Numbered from the stretch's first letter, positions 33,360-45,533 are shown. The stretch is 64,000 nucleotides of DNA from Entoloma clypeatum (GCA_963565915.1 OY751491.1:1798001-1862000), one strand, 5' to 3'. The notes: a model not told the origin generated them from the sequence alone. Numbers and translations are program-made.

Positions 33360-35765
33360 TGTATGTTGCAAGGGCACCTAATTAGCAGCGCCAAGCCATG
33401 GAGAAAGCTGTGGGGAAGCCAAAGAAGCTGACAAGGTTGGGGGAACGTACCAAATCAAGGAGAAGGGTGTAATCTCAGTGGAGACCCACGTGTTGGTGTG
33501 TGATCTTGTGAGCCTTGGTGTTCCTGCAAATCATGTCGATCCTGCTGTCAAATGCATCTCAGAGACCCTGGGGATGCCAGTCGAGGGTCATTTGAGTCAA
33601 AGAAGCATCGGTTGGATCTGTCTCAAAGAAAGTATTGCTGCAAAAATTCAGTTTGTCGAGGAGATGAACCATGCAAGCAGTACGTAAACCTTTCAAGGTT
33701 GCGAGCCTCAAGGAATCTAATAATCATCTTTAGGTGTTACTATCAGTGGAGATGGAACAAGTCATAAGAATACAAACTACGAATCATGCCACACAAACTA
33801 CGAATCATGCCACACAAACTACGAATCATGCCACACAAATCTCATTCAGGGAAACGGAGCAAGTGAAGAACAGCTCAAAGGCTGGACAACTCTTCAACGA
33901 ATATCTCCAGCTCATCAGTTCCACACTCCCAGCTGCCACTCTGCAGAACTTCTTTGAGCTTCTCAAAGGAATGAATTCAGATCATGCTGAGGATCAAAAA
34001 AAGCTTGCACAATTACTCAAGGCTTTGAAGGAGGCGTACGAGCGCAAAGGTCGTGGGGAGAGGATCCTGATGAATATGCCCATGGAGCAATTGCTTCCCA
34101 TGCTTCTCGAAGTCAGCAATGAGGTGATTGCTGCCGCGGGAGGGTCCGATGCGTGGAACGGGCTTTCGGATGATGAACAGGATTCATACAACAAAAAATC
34201 CTATCAAAACCTATGCACTTGGGTTGGAATTGCCAACTATGAATCACTTTTGAATGTGGAAAAACGTACAGTCGACTTCTTCGTGTGGGCAGGGTGCTGT
34301 ATGCATAAGGAGCTTAATTCTGTGAAAGGAGGAAACATCAAGATGATGTCGTATTGGGGCAAAAATGACATTGTGGGTCCCATCAAACTGATGAACTGGG
34401 ACAATGCTGCAGTGGCAGATCTGGGGAATACAGCTGTGAAGGAGAGAGCAGCTGATGTTTCACAAGCAGGAGGAGTGAAGTTAACAAGTCTGGCAGGAGC
34501 AATATTCATTCAACCACAAGGACGACAAGAAAGGCCAGCATGATAGCCTATCTTTTTACTTTGAACAGAGCCTGGATTATTCAAACAAGTATCCCAACAC
34601 CAGCAATACACGGTATCAGTCACATTGCGAGGCGGCCACTGAACTGCTTGTTCATTGCAAATATTACATCAAGTTCCTCGGAATCATCAAGGACAAAAAG
34701 GAATCACATAAACTAAACCATATGGAGTACAACATCTACCGCACTCTCCACGATATCCCCACCATCCATGAATTATGTGTCCTTGCACTATATGTGCAAT
34801 CCATCAGCCATCCGTAAATGCAACAAGTGTGAGGAAAAGGAAATGCCAACTTACTTGACCTTGGGCCCCTTCACAACCACGTAATCAAGCATTGTGAAGT
34901 AATCATCAGTAACCCAAACCTCTTAATTGGCCCAGAGGCGACGTACCTTACAGGAGTATTGGACAAGAAGCTCTGGCAATGGCCAGAACTAATTTACACA
35001 ATACAGAGTCAAATTCACAACCTCCCCCACCTCACTCCACTGCTCATGAGGTTTTTCGAGGGTGCACTTGAGACATGGCGTAGGTTCTCCACCAAATTCG
35101 CAGATGGAGGTGTAATCACAGAGGCGTCGGCCAGTGAGTGTCGGCAAGCATGGATGAAGCTGACAAATGATGACAACAAGGGAGGGCTTGGGGCATATCG
35201 GGTCTCGCAGCACCGGAACCTGAGCATGACTATGGAAATGTATAATGCACAGACAACATTCAAGAGAAATCAAACTTGGGCTTACATTGAGACTATGCCT
35301 GCCAATGCTCACCAGATCTTTCGAGAAAAGGCACACAAGGTTGATGGGAGCGGACATGAGAAGAAACGATGCCAGGTTCAGGTGCAGTATGATCAGGCGA
35401 TTGTTGAAAAGAAGCAGGACATGGACAAGGTCTGGCAGAAGAAGCGAGACGAGAAGGCTGAGATCTTGAGGAGTGTGGTGCTGTGCTTGGATATCAAGGA
35501 GCTGGAAACAGGCAAGTGGACAGCATCTAATATTGGGTTACAGCTAGAATGGCACCAACAATGGGACAAAGACATACCAATCAAGTCGAAACTCTCCAAC
35601 AAAGCCCTGAAACTCGGGGCTCTCCTTGAATCTGTACAGAGGTTCAATGCATCTGGGAGGACACTCACGCCTAGCAAAAATGCACTGATCACGACCAATG
35701 TTGTTGAGGATGAATTGCAGCAGGATGAAGATGACAGCGACAATGACATGCTAATTTACAATTAA
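33360..35765 (+). pseudogene. Basidiomycete repeat-family protein, possible transposase, decayed
   Basis: Pieces in order: AMEKAVGKPKKLTRLGERT, VISVETHVLVCDLVSLGVP (33472 on), intron to 33733, then ISGDGTSHKNTNYES (33741 on), GMNSDHAEDQKKLAQLLKAL, FVWAGCCMHKELNSVKGGN, and after a frame change DTSNTRYQSHCEAATELL, then the 34959-35765 frame (LETWRRFSTKF, NDDNKGGLGAYR, Lys/Glu-rich coiled tail). I recall this as a high-copy family in basidiomycetes. The spacing of GDGT, CCMHK and NDDNxG could be a D...H...E RNase-H-like transposase core, but that is inference. Several stops and shifts (34543, about 34817-34833) make it inactive. Confidence 0.55.
33772..33834 (+). repeat. Three tandem copies of a 21-bp unit inside the ORF
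   Basis: Three identical 21-bp units (33772-33792, 33793-33813, 33814-33834), each encoding TNYESCH in the family frame. One unit fits the expected protein, so two are extra. The length is a multiple of three and keeps the frame. Confidence 0.9.
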
Positions 35766-35960
35766 GTTATTCATCAAGATATATTAAAATTAACAATCAC
35801 TTTATTGTCCTGGGTTATTCGGACTCATCTCAAGTGTCAGGGCATCGTTGGAGGGCTAATGAGTGTCGAGGATTAGTCGAAGAGCAAGAGGTACAAGGAT
35901 TTGCCACTTTGAAACAGAAAATATCATTATGTAATCTCACACATTTCTAATCGACATTGC

Positions 35961-37441
35961 GCATCCCCATGGGGTGGAAGAATCAAGAAGTAATAGAGGG
36001 AAACAAGGAAGAAGTGGAAGAGGAAGTGATCCATATGCTTTTATCAGTCTTTGAAAAGAAAGCGTCAGAAAGGTTACCGGTCAGAAAGCCATAGGATCAT
36101 GCCATAGACCTAAAGCCAGATTTCATACCAAAAAAGGCCAAAGTCTATCCCTTATCGCCGGATAAAAGAAAAGAAGTATTGGAATTCATAAACGATCAGT
36201 TGCACAAAGGATATATCCGACCTACCAAGTCACCACAAACCTCACCAGTATTCTTTATACCTAAAAAGAATGGAAAGAAAAGAATGGTACAGGATTACTG
36301 ACACATTAATAGCTGGACTATTCACAATAATTATCCACTCCCATTGATTCTGGAATTGATTGATAAATTGAAGGGAAAGAAAAGGTTTACCAAGATGGAT
36401 CTCAGATGGGGGTACAACAAGGTGCACATCAAGGAAGGGGATGAGTGGAAGGCGGCATTTACAACCCCGGATGGAGCTTTCGAACCAATGGTTATGTTCT
36501 TCAGATTAAATAATTCTCCAAGCATGTTTCACGGTTTCAAGCTATGATGAACGACATATTTAGAGACTTGATTGATCAGGGAGACGTAGTTATCTATATC
36601 AACGATATATTGGTAGCAACCAAAGGAGAAAAAGGACACAGTGAAATCATGGAGGAAATTCTAAAAAGATTACAGGAAAACGATGTATTCTTAAAACCGG
36701 GAAAATGTTTCTTTGACAGAGATGAAATAGAGTTCTTAGGGTTAATTATTGGGAAAGACAGAATTTGAATGGATCCTTCAAAAGTAGATGCTATCAAACA
36801 ATGGCCAAGACCAATGAAGGTCAAGGAAGTCCAGTCATTCCTAGGATTGGCCAATTTCTATCAAAGATTCATCAAAGACTTCTCTATTCTCCAAGGTGGC
36901 AGGGTCACTACATAAATTAACAAGGAAGAAAACAATCTGGAATTGGAAAGAAGAACAGGAGGAAGTGTTTCATACACGAAATAAATTATTCATGGAAGCA
37001 CCCATATTAGTATTCTCTGATCCGGATCGGAAGTTAAGAATAGAATCAGATGCATTGGACTTCGCCACTGGAGCAATTCTATCTATGGAATGCGAGGATG
37101 AGAAATGGAGGCCATGTGCCTTTCTATCTGAAGGATTGAATGATGTAGAACAAAATTACAACATGCACAACAAAGAAATGCTGGGCATAATTCGAGTGCT
37201 GGAAGTATGGAGACACCACCTTGAAGGAGCCAAACATGAGTTCAAGATCTGGACTGATCATAAAAACCTCGAGTACTTCATGCAGGGACGAAAGCTTAAT
37301 TGCAGACAAGCATGCCCGGCATTGTATCTAACATGTTTCAACTTTAAATTAATACACAAGGCCGGCACCTCAATGGGAAAGGTGGATGCTCTTTTGAGAA
37401 GGGTAAATCATAGAAAGGGGGTGGAAAATGACAATAAAGAC
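35961..37441 (+). pseudogene. Gypsy G, reverse transcriptase and RNase H half
   Basis: Frames 35961-36300, 36344-36768 and 36896-37441 give a gypsy pol. It begins HAIDLKPDFIPKKAKVYPLS, has [20 protein letters not shown], the reverse-transcriptase box YINDIL (36594-36611; the usual Y-x-D-D second position reads Asn), [16 protein letters not shown] and an RNase H segment (IESDALDFATGAI, WTDHKNLEYFM). Stops: TAG 36092-36094, TGA 36299-36301, TGA 36766-36768. The last two sit at positions where relatives have Arg. It is cut at 37441 by element F and resumes at 43704 in the same frame. Confidence 0.85.
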
Positions 37442-37843
37442 TGTTACAGACTCTACGGTATGAGGACCACATCATATCTTTTACCTATCATCCGAATGTG
37501 GCGCCCTCTTACGAACTTACTATATCTAATGTCTACTTTCGCAACCTTCAATTCCCAGTCTGACTCACTACCTTACTTCGTCGTCCCCTTTAGTATACTT
37601 TGCTCCCACACTGACTCGCTTTCCACAGTCAGCTTACTCATTGTACATAGCCTTCCGCAGTTGCCTTACTCATGCACACTGCCTTCTGCAGTACTGACTC
37701 ACCTTGCCACCACATCCTAGTCAGTACTATATAAACCCTTGTACAATAGTCCTATTCCTTAGATTTAGCAATAACATTGCTCTTCGCCTTTCCACTTCCT
37801 GCATACTCTGCCCAAACCTTGGAACGGTTTGTTAAGCATAACA
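37442..37843 (+). repeat. Element F 5' LTR
   Basis: 402 bp with TATATAAA at 37728-37735 and the predicted RNA start AGATTTAGCAA at 37761-37771, 33 bp downstream. Purine tract and partner LTR are at 43280-43698. Confidence 0.95.
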
Positions 37844-37845
37844 AG

Positions 37846-37856
37846 TTGCTAAATCT
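37846..37856 (+). promoter_or_regulatory. Predicted self-priming site, element F
   Basis: TTGCTAAATCT lies two bases after the LTR end and is the perfect 11-nt reverse complement of 37761-37771, the predicted first bases of the RNA. The arrangement (2-base gap, 11-nt match, TATA about 33 bp before the start) is identical to element C although the sequences are unrelated, which favours a Tf1-like self-priming mechanism. Confidence 0.75.
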
Positions 37857-39120
37857 CGTTAGGTTCGCCCAGAGCGAAGAGAGCAACTACCAGACGAGTC
37901 AAGACGTCGCGCTTCTTTGAAGACTTCACCAGTAACCCATTCAGCACGCCAGAAGCCTGACAGGAGGAGCTAAGTCCTCGAGACAGTATTGATTTTACGC
38001 TCATCCAGCAGTACATCGAATCGGAGATCCGTCGCATCCTACAACAGGTGCTTGACGAAGAACTAGAAAACAATGAGCATCGCCCCCATGGCGAGATAGC
38101 AGAGAGCATCCATCTTGCTCGACAACACCAGATCACATGTTACAACGCAACGAACTCAAAAGCTTTTGTGTTCAAGAAGGAGCTCAGACAGGTCGGATCA
38201 CAGAGATCAGAGAGTTTATTGGTGTCCAGACAACCGTTATCAGAAGATTGATTAGGATGCTCACATTGAGACATCCCAGAGCCACATCATCACGTCTTAC
38301 TTGAAGGAACAAATCTACACCCACTTCACTACTGGCGAGCAACAGACCGAGTACAACCATTGGGTATGAAATAAGAGACTTGATCCCTTCTTGCAACCAA
38401 CAGACACACAGGAACAGAGATTCCTTAGAGATCTATAGAGGAAATACCCCAAATGTTTTGCCACCGATTCTGCCGACAAGTCCCCTGACAAATTTGCTTT
38501 TGACTCTGCACAGTCAGATACCAAACAGACACATAGAACAGGGACTCATTTTCAACCCTTACCTGTATCCCGAACCCCATCTTCATCCCAACACAAATTC
38601 TTAGATGAATTCGAAGAGTTCTTGAAGCTGTCAACAAACCTTGGCAAAGAAACTGGGAAATACATCCTAGAAAAGAATGTCAACCGCAGAATCTCTGAAC
38701 AAGTGGCTAGTGATGGCAAGATGTACTCTGAGTATGCAAAGGAGATCCGAAACAAGGGACAACAGATAGAGGGATATGCATTGGTCATCCGAGGTGGTGG
38801 CGACATGTGCACTGGATCGGGAACCACTTATGGTGTGTGTGTGTGGTCAGGGCAAGGCCATGGGGATCGACAAAGCAGGAGTAGCCCATTGCTACAACTG
38901 TCAACGCTTCGGTCACCTTGCCAAGGACTGCAGCGCTCCAAAGAAGAAAGATCGTTGCAAGTGTTTCAACTGCGACCAAGAAGGCCATATTGCGCACAAC
39001 TGCCGCAAGCTGAAGAAGAACTCTGGAAGGGTTAGGAAGGTGTCTGATGAAGATATCGAGAATGATGAAACCACAATCTTAGAAGCCAACGAGAAGGATT
39101 TTCCCAAAGGGTCCAATTAA
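37857..39120 (+). pseudogene. Gag of element F, decayed
   Basis: Scattered frames lead to 38776-39120, which holds two CCHC zinc knuckles (CYNCQRFGHLAKDC and CFNCDQEGHIAHNC, about 38887-39002) followed by a basic and then acidic tail. The capsid part (38000-38770, including LDEFEEFLKLSTNLGKETGK) is broken by several stops. The double knuckle is less common than the single knuckle of elements C and E. Confidence 0.7.
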
Positions 39121-39169
39121 ACGATGCTAAGCCACGACCCTTATTTATTAAATGGACTTGCTTGCCTTG

Positions 39170-42100
39170 TATGACTGCAGACAATAGAACCTATGTCATC
39201 CCTGCCAAGCGAGCCGCTGTGTCGACTAAGATCGTGAAGGGAGATAAACCTCCAAAAAGACAAGAGATCAGGCTGTTAGCTCAGCTCAAAACACGACGAG
39301 GACCAAAGGTCATCTGACCTGAGGTTGACAGCAGATGTGAATGCACATGCATTCATCCCAGAATAGTATGCAAACAGAACCTCCCCACGCGAGGAATACT
39401 GCCCATAGCAATTCTAAATGCGGATGGATCACCAAATCGACAACAGAAAGCGAGCCAAGTTGCCGAAGTCAAACTGGATTTGGGAGCACATCAGGAAACC
39501 ATGGAAGCAATGGTACTGGACATTGGGAGAACGGACATGCTCTTGGGACATGACTGGTTGGTACACCACAACCCCACAATCAATTAGACAACTGGCGCAG
39601 TAACATTTAACCGGTGCTCAACAACATGTCGAACCAAACACTCGGATTTCAGGATTAACCTTGATGGTTGCAAACACCGGGTTCACATGGTTGAGGTGCG
39701 CAACAAAAATGCACCCAAAAAGTCGGATCAGAAATGGAAGCCTGGAGACCCTATTTTGGAAGCTGTCACTCCCACACCACCTCCCACAACCAAATGACCC
39801 TCATATGTTGAACGATTTGCTCATCTCTTTGAGAAGGAGAACTTTGACAAGATTCTGAAGGAAAGGGAATGGGACATGGTATCGAACTTACACTGGATGC
39901 ACCAAAGGAACTAGGGGGAAATACATATCCCATGACACAAAAGAAACAAGAGGAATTGGATGCATTCATCGACAAGGGTCTAGCAACAGGAAAGATCTGC
40001 CTGTCCAAATCCTCTTATGCCTCCCCTTGCTTCTTCATCAACAAGAAGGATGGTTCCAAACGATTGGTACAAGATTACCGTATGGTCAATAAATTCACGG
40101 TCAAAGACAAGTTTCCACTCCCACGAATATCCGATCTCTTGGATGTGCTGAACGATGCAGTCTACTTCAATAAAATGGACATCATGTGGGGCTATAACAA
40201 CGTCCGGATTAAGGAGGGTGACGAATGGAAAGCTGCCTTCCTCACCAGTCAAGGATTGTTTGAACCATTGGTCATGTTTTTCGGTCTTTGCAACTCCCCG
40301 GGAACGTTCTCTCGAATGATGGCTAGTCTATTCCGGGACCAGATCCGCCGACGTATCTGCGTGATCTACATGGATGACATCATGGTTATCGGTAAAACCA
40401 AGGAAGAACTCGCGCGAAACACCAAAGAAATTCTACAGATCCTATCGGACAATGATTTGTTCCTAAAGGAGAAGAAGTGTTTATGGGAAGTAAGGAAATG
40501 TCCTATATTGAGATATGTGGTTGGTGAGGGATGTGTTGAGATGGAAACTGAGAAGGTGGATACGATCTGAAACTGGCGAGCACCCACATCAAAAAAGGAA
40601 GTTCAGAGGTTCCTTGGATTTGCCAACTTCTATCAACATTTTATTGAAGGGTACTCAAACATTGCGAAACCTCTCACCGCGCTCACAGGCGGTACGGCAT
40701 TTACTTGGGGACCAACAGAGCAGCAAGCCTTTGAAGGTCTCATATGGGCAATTACATCGGCACCAGTCTTGGCATTACTGAAACCAGAGGGACAGTTCAG
40801 GGTTGAAACCGATGCATCGGGCTATGCAGTTGGAGCAGTACTCTCTCAGAAGCAAGACGACAAATGGCACCCCATTGTGTTCTTGTCGCGGACCCTGTCT
40901 GCAGCCAAACAGAATTACGAGATATACGACAAGAAACTCCTGGCGGTCGTGGAAGCATTGAAAGATTGGAGATACTATCTGCTCGAAGCCAGGGAACATT
41001 TTGAGATCTTGATCAATCACAAGAACCTGGAATATTTCTGTTGTCCTCAGGACCTGAATCAACGACAGCGACGCCGGAAAATGAAGTTACAAGACTATGA
41101 CTTCGAATTGCGGCATGTGCCCAGCAAGACTAATGCGAAAGCAGACATCCTGTCGCGCTTACCCTGGTATGAAGCGGAACTTGAACCACAAGACAGTGAC
41201 CAAATTCTCAAGGAGGGACTATTCTTGAAACGGTTGGAATCAGAAGATGTGATACAAATGGAGATGTTCACAGAGGAACAATTCTTTGAAGGGGGTGAAA
41301 CATCTGATTCCATCAAAATTGGAAACATCACAACCATCAAAAACCCATGGATCGCACACATCAAGGCTTCGAACCGCATGGAGACAGAAGTAGTGCAGGG
41401 CCTGAAAAAGAATCCTCATTGGTATCAACAGGAGAATGGGATCACCTATGCAGGAGAACAAGTCTATGTCCCGCCAGATCCACAATTGCGACAAGAATTG
41501 ATGTTTGAATCACACGATGCACCAGTGGCTGGACATCCAGGACAGTACCGGACACATGAACTCCTCACTCGCACCTACTGGTGGCCTACCATACTGCATG
41601 ATGTGAAGAAGTACATGAAGGGTTGCGACACTTGTCAATGCAACAAGATTAACCGACAAAAGCGACATGCTCCGCTACATCCCCATGCAGCACCAAGTCA
41701 CCCATGGGAAGACATAGGAATCGACGTTGTGGGACCGATACCAGAATCTGATGGAAAAAACGCAATTCTGGTCATCACGGATAGACATTCAAAGATGCTT
41801 CACCTCATTCTGACAACCGTGGAACTATCGGCTGAAGGATTAGCCAAGATCTATCGGGATCAGATATGGAAGCTTCACGGGATCCCCAAGAAGATCATCA
41901 GTGACAGGGGACCACAGTTCGCCATGAAGTTCATGGAGATACTTTGCTGCATGTTAGAGATCAAAAGGAATCTGTCCACCACATACCATCCACAGACTGA
42001 TGGACAGGCCAAACGATTGCATCAAGAAACAGAAGTGTTCTTATGGAACTTACAAGATAATTGGGCTGAATGGATTGCAATTGCAGAATTCCAGTACAAT

Positions 42101-42686
42101 GACAAAGAACATCAGGCGACAAAGCACACCCCATTCTATCTCAACTATGGTTTACATCCCTGGAAGAGAGAACTCGTGTTGGAAGACACCAATCCGGCTG
42201 CCAACAACTTCTTGAAAAAACTCAAACAGGCACAAGAAGAAGCCAATGCAGCACTGAAACAAGCACAGGATCAGATGAAGAAGACAGTTGACACATGACA
42301 GAGTCCATCTCGGAACTACCACATTGGAGACAAGGTGTGGCTGGAAGGGGCTAACATCAGGACCGATCGCCCCTCAAAGAAACTTGATGCACTCCAACAT
42401 GGACCATTCAAAGTCCTAGAGAAGAAAGGAGCTAGCGCGTACCTTCTTGATCTTCCGAAGACTTGGAAGATGATTCACCCTGTGTTCAATGAGACCCTGT
42501 TGTCACCATATGAAACTCCGAAGTATGCCATCCAGAAAAAGAAACCAGCCCCTGATCCCATCATTGTCGAAGGAGGAGAAGAGTACCATGTGTCCATGAT
42601 CCTAGACTCTCGAAAGTTCCGCGGAAAGATCCAGTACCTCGTCCAGTGGGAAGGATATGGCCCAGAAGAGAACACATGGGAACCTT
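39170..42686 (+). pseudogene. Pol of element F with chromodomain
   Basis: A protease remnant (DMLLGHDWLVHHNPTIN, about 39535-39586). Reverse transcriptase 39869-40570 with MDIMWGYN (Asp104) and YMDD (167-170 of that frame). RNase H and integrase 40769-42298 with VETDASGY, an HHCC module (His249, His255, Cys286, Cys289 of that frame), Asp319 and Asp379. The third catalytic position (415, exactly 36 after Asp379) is Lys instead of Glu. A chromodomain at 42560-42686 ([10 protein letters not shown] ... [17 protein letters not shown]) would direct integration to marked chromatin. Stops at 40568-40570 and 42296-42298 and a stop ending the chromodomain at 42686-42688 interrupt it. Confidence 0.9.
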
Positions 42687-42890
42687 GAGCTAATGTTCAG
42701 AACGCTCAAGATTTGATCCGTGATTTCCATTGGCAGAACCCATCTCGTCCACAATAAAAGACGAGTTCTCAAAACCCATGGCAGTATCGACCTCATCAGT
42801 CAACCACACACCGAGTTCCCCACTCTAGTCTTTTCCCTGCCCAATATAGCCACCCCATTCTTCTTTTATCTCTCAACCATTCTCGCTGCC

Positions 42891-43262
42891 ATGTCTAACA
42901 CCACTGCTACCTCCACTTCCACTGCCAACATCAAACCCGCCATTGCCGCCTTCATGAATGAAGCACTCTCCATGAGAGACCAAATCCATGCCCTTGAAAC
43001 TTCCTTCACCGATCTCCTTCATCGTCAGATGCATATCCAGCTCCACTCACTGTCCAACCTTCCCGTCGCCCCAAGTCCCGAGGAAAAACAAATTCTCGGA
43101 AATTACACCAGCACCCTCATCATTGAAAATTGGCATATTCGGTTGGCTATCAAAGGCCTCGAGCTTGCCGTTGCCATCAATGAGGAGCTAATATATGATT
43201 GGAGCCTCAAGGAGAGTCCAAACTGGTCTGACCCCAACAACAATGAGGAATGGGGACAGTGA
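42891..43262 (+). CDS. Accessory ORF between pol and 3' LTR of element F
   Basis: ATG at 42891 opens a 123-residue frame starting MSNTTATSTST. It continues with a helical region (MNEALSMRDQIHALETSFTD) and a C-terminal part (LAIKGLELAVAINEELIYDW) ending NNEEWGQ. No known domain and no membrane segment, so it is not an envelope-like protein. A second, clearly diverged copy lies in reverse at 45534-45715 (LTIQGFNFATRLNKELIKNW ... NNNRWGQ). Retention of the same reading and ending across that divergence suggests a real element protein of unknown role. Confidence 0.6.
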   Translation: MSNTTATSTSTANIKPAIAAFMNEALSMRDQIHALETSFTDLLHRQMHIQLHSLSNLPVAPSPEEKQILGNYTSTLIIENWHIRLAIKGLELAVAINEELIYDWSLKESPNWSDPNNNEEWGQ

Positions 43263-43296
43263 CTCTGTGAGGACACAGAGCTTGAGGAGGGGAACA

Positions 43297-43698
43297 TGTT
43301 ACAGACTCTACAGTATGAGGACCATGTCATATCTTTTACCTATCATCTGAATGTGGCGCCCTCTTACGAACTTACTATGTCTAATGTCTACTTTCACAAC
43401 CTTCGATTCCCAGTCTGACTCACTACCTTACTTCATCATCCCCTTTAGTATACTTTGCTCCCGCGCTGACTCGCTTTCCGCAGTCAGCTTACTCACTGTA
43501 CATAGCCTTCCGCAGTCGCCTTACTCATGCGCACTGTCTTCCACAGTACTGACTCATCAGCTATCGGCTATAGTCAGTACCTATATAAACCCTCTGTAGC
43601 ATAGTTAGATTCCTTAGATTTAGCAATCACATTGCTCTTCGCCTTTCCACTTTCTGCATACTCTGCCTGAACCTTGGAACAGTTTGTTAAGCATAACA
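43297..43698 (+). repeat. Element F 3' LTR
   Basis: 402 bp, preceded by the purine tract GAGGAGGGGAACA and followed by AAGAC. The AGATTTAGCAA word is at 43616-43626. Confidence 0.95.
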
Positions 43699-43703
43699 AA
43701 GAC

Positions 43704-45193
43704 ATAACATTATTAAAACCAGAATATTTCCACTTGTGAGCAATGGACCAAGGACATATACTTATCAATGGGAAAGAAAATAAATTACTGAAATGCATCA
43801 GGAATGCCAAGGAGTTTGATGAACATGTGTTGAAAGCAGTGAAAGAATTAAAGAAAACAAATACCAAAATATTACGTGCAGATGAATGGCATGAGAAGCA
43901 GGGCCTCTGGTTATACAGAGGGAAGGTGTATGTTCCAAAGAGTCAGGAACTCAGGGAGGAAATAATTAAATTACACCACAACAACCCAGTTAGCAGGGCA
44001 CCCAGGGCAGTGGAAGACCCTGGAATTGGTAACACATAATTATTGGTGGCCTGGGATCACAAACATGGTCAAAACATACATTGAGGGCTGCGACAGATGT
44101 CAATGATCAAAGAACGTGCCTCAACCGCTAGCCAGTAAATTAAAAGCAAACACAGAACATGCAGGACCATGGAAACACATTACGGCGGACTTTATTGTAG
44201 GACTCCCAGAAGCTCAGGGGTACAATGCAGTATTGGTTGTGGCTTGCAGATTGACAAAGCAATCACATTTTATCAAAACATGTGATGAAGTCTGGAAACT
44301 TCATGGACTTCCAGAATTGTTAACGTCAGATTGTGGACCACAATTTGCAGCATTATTTATGAAGGAACTAAATAAAATATTGGGAATCACAACTAAATTA
44401 TCAATGGCATATCATCCACAAACAGACGGACAGATGGAACACATCAACCAGGAGTTGGAGCAATATCTAAGATCATTTATCTCCCATTGGCAAACTGATT
44501 GGATGGCAACCGCAGAGTTTGCCTATAATAATAAAATTCATATGGCAACTCAGTTTTTGCCATTCTACGCAAATTATGGGTTTAATCCTAGGATGGGTAT
44601 GGAACCCCAGAGAGCAGAGAGATTAGAACCGGCCAAAGAATTTGCTGAGTGAATGAAGAAAATTCATGAGGAAGCAGAAGCAGCGTTAGTAAAAGTCAGG
44701 GAGGAGATGGAATAGTATGTGAACTTAAAAAGAAGTGACACACTGGTCTACAAAGTTGGCGACAAAGTCTGGTTATCAACAAAAGACCTAAAGTTGAACT
44801 AACTGTTAAAGAAACTTGCCAAACAATGGATCAGACCTTATGCCATAACCAGAATTATTTTATCACATGCCGTAGAACTTAAATTACCAAAAACTTGGAA
44901 AATCCACCCAGTTATCAATGTATCATGGGTCCAGTTATTCAAAGAACCGCTATTTGAATCACAAAGGGTGCAGGCAGCAAACCCTGTAGTTATCAATGGC
45001 AAAGAAGTGTATGACATTGCTAAAGTTATTCACTCAAGGTTGAAGACAGGAAAGTTGGAATATTTAGTGCAATGGGAAGGTCTGACCCCAAATCACAACA
45101 CATGGGAACCTGAGGATCACCTAGAACATTCACAAGAATCAATTGAAGACTTCTATAAATGGTCTCTTGGCAATACAGTTCTCTTATCATCTT
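43704..45193 (+). pseudogene. Gypsy G, integrase and chromodomain half
   Basis: Resumes the frame interrupted at 37441. It contains an HHCC remnant (YWWPGITNMVKTYIEGCDRC, 44041-44100), a core with Asp25, Asp72 and Glu108 of the 44116-44652 frame, and a chromodomain (VIHSRLKTGKLEYLVQWEG ... HNTWEPEDH, 45016-45120). Between the first and second Asp about 16 residues are missing relative to element F, an in-frame deletion. TGA stops at 44104-44106 and 44650-44652 fall at expected Arg codons; R-to-C (SDCGPQF) and R-to-H (MEHIN) changes fit the same pattern. It ends at the reversed LTR at 45194. Confidence 0.85.
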
Positions 45194-45533
45194 TGTTATG
45201 CGTAACAAACCGTTCCAAGGTTTGGGCAGAGTATGCAGAAAGTGGAAAGGTGAAGAAGAGCAATGTTATTGCTAAATCTAAGGAATAGAACTATTGTACA
45301 AGGGTTTATATAGTACTGACTGCGGTGGCGAGGTGAGTCAGTACTGCAGAAGGCAGTGTGCATGAGTAAGGCAACTGCAGACTGAGTAATACTACTGCGG
45401 AACATGAGTCAGCATGGGAGTGAGGTATCTAAAGGGAGACATAGAGTCATAGCAGATAAGTAAGAGGGGGCCGGGTCAGGCCGATGAGTAAAAAAAATGA
45501 CAACATCATCAGCATATTGTATAGTCCGTAACA
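45194..45533 (-). repeat. LTR of a second F-like element (F2), reversed
   Basis: The minus strand reads from TGTTACGG (45533) to CATAACA (45194). It is alignable to the F LTR, including the TATATAAA box and the AGATTTAGCAA word, but shorter (340 bp) and diverged. It is the 3' LTR of a reversed element: the internal purine tract follows at 45534. Confidence 0.8.

Larger units (their letters stand above)
37442..43698 (+). mobile_element. Gypsy element F, complete, nested in gypsy G
   Basis: 6257 bp. LTRs 37442-37843 and 43297-43698 are both 402 bp and start TGTTACAG, end CATAACA. Flanking AAGAC at 37437-37441 and 43699-43703 is a perfect target duplication. Inside are a self-priming site, decayed gag, protease, reverse transcriptase, RNase H, integrase and chromodomain, and an extra ORF before the 3' LTR. 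The LTRs differ at numerous sites, so it is much older than the copia element. Confidence 0.95.
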
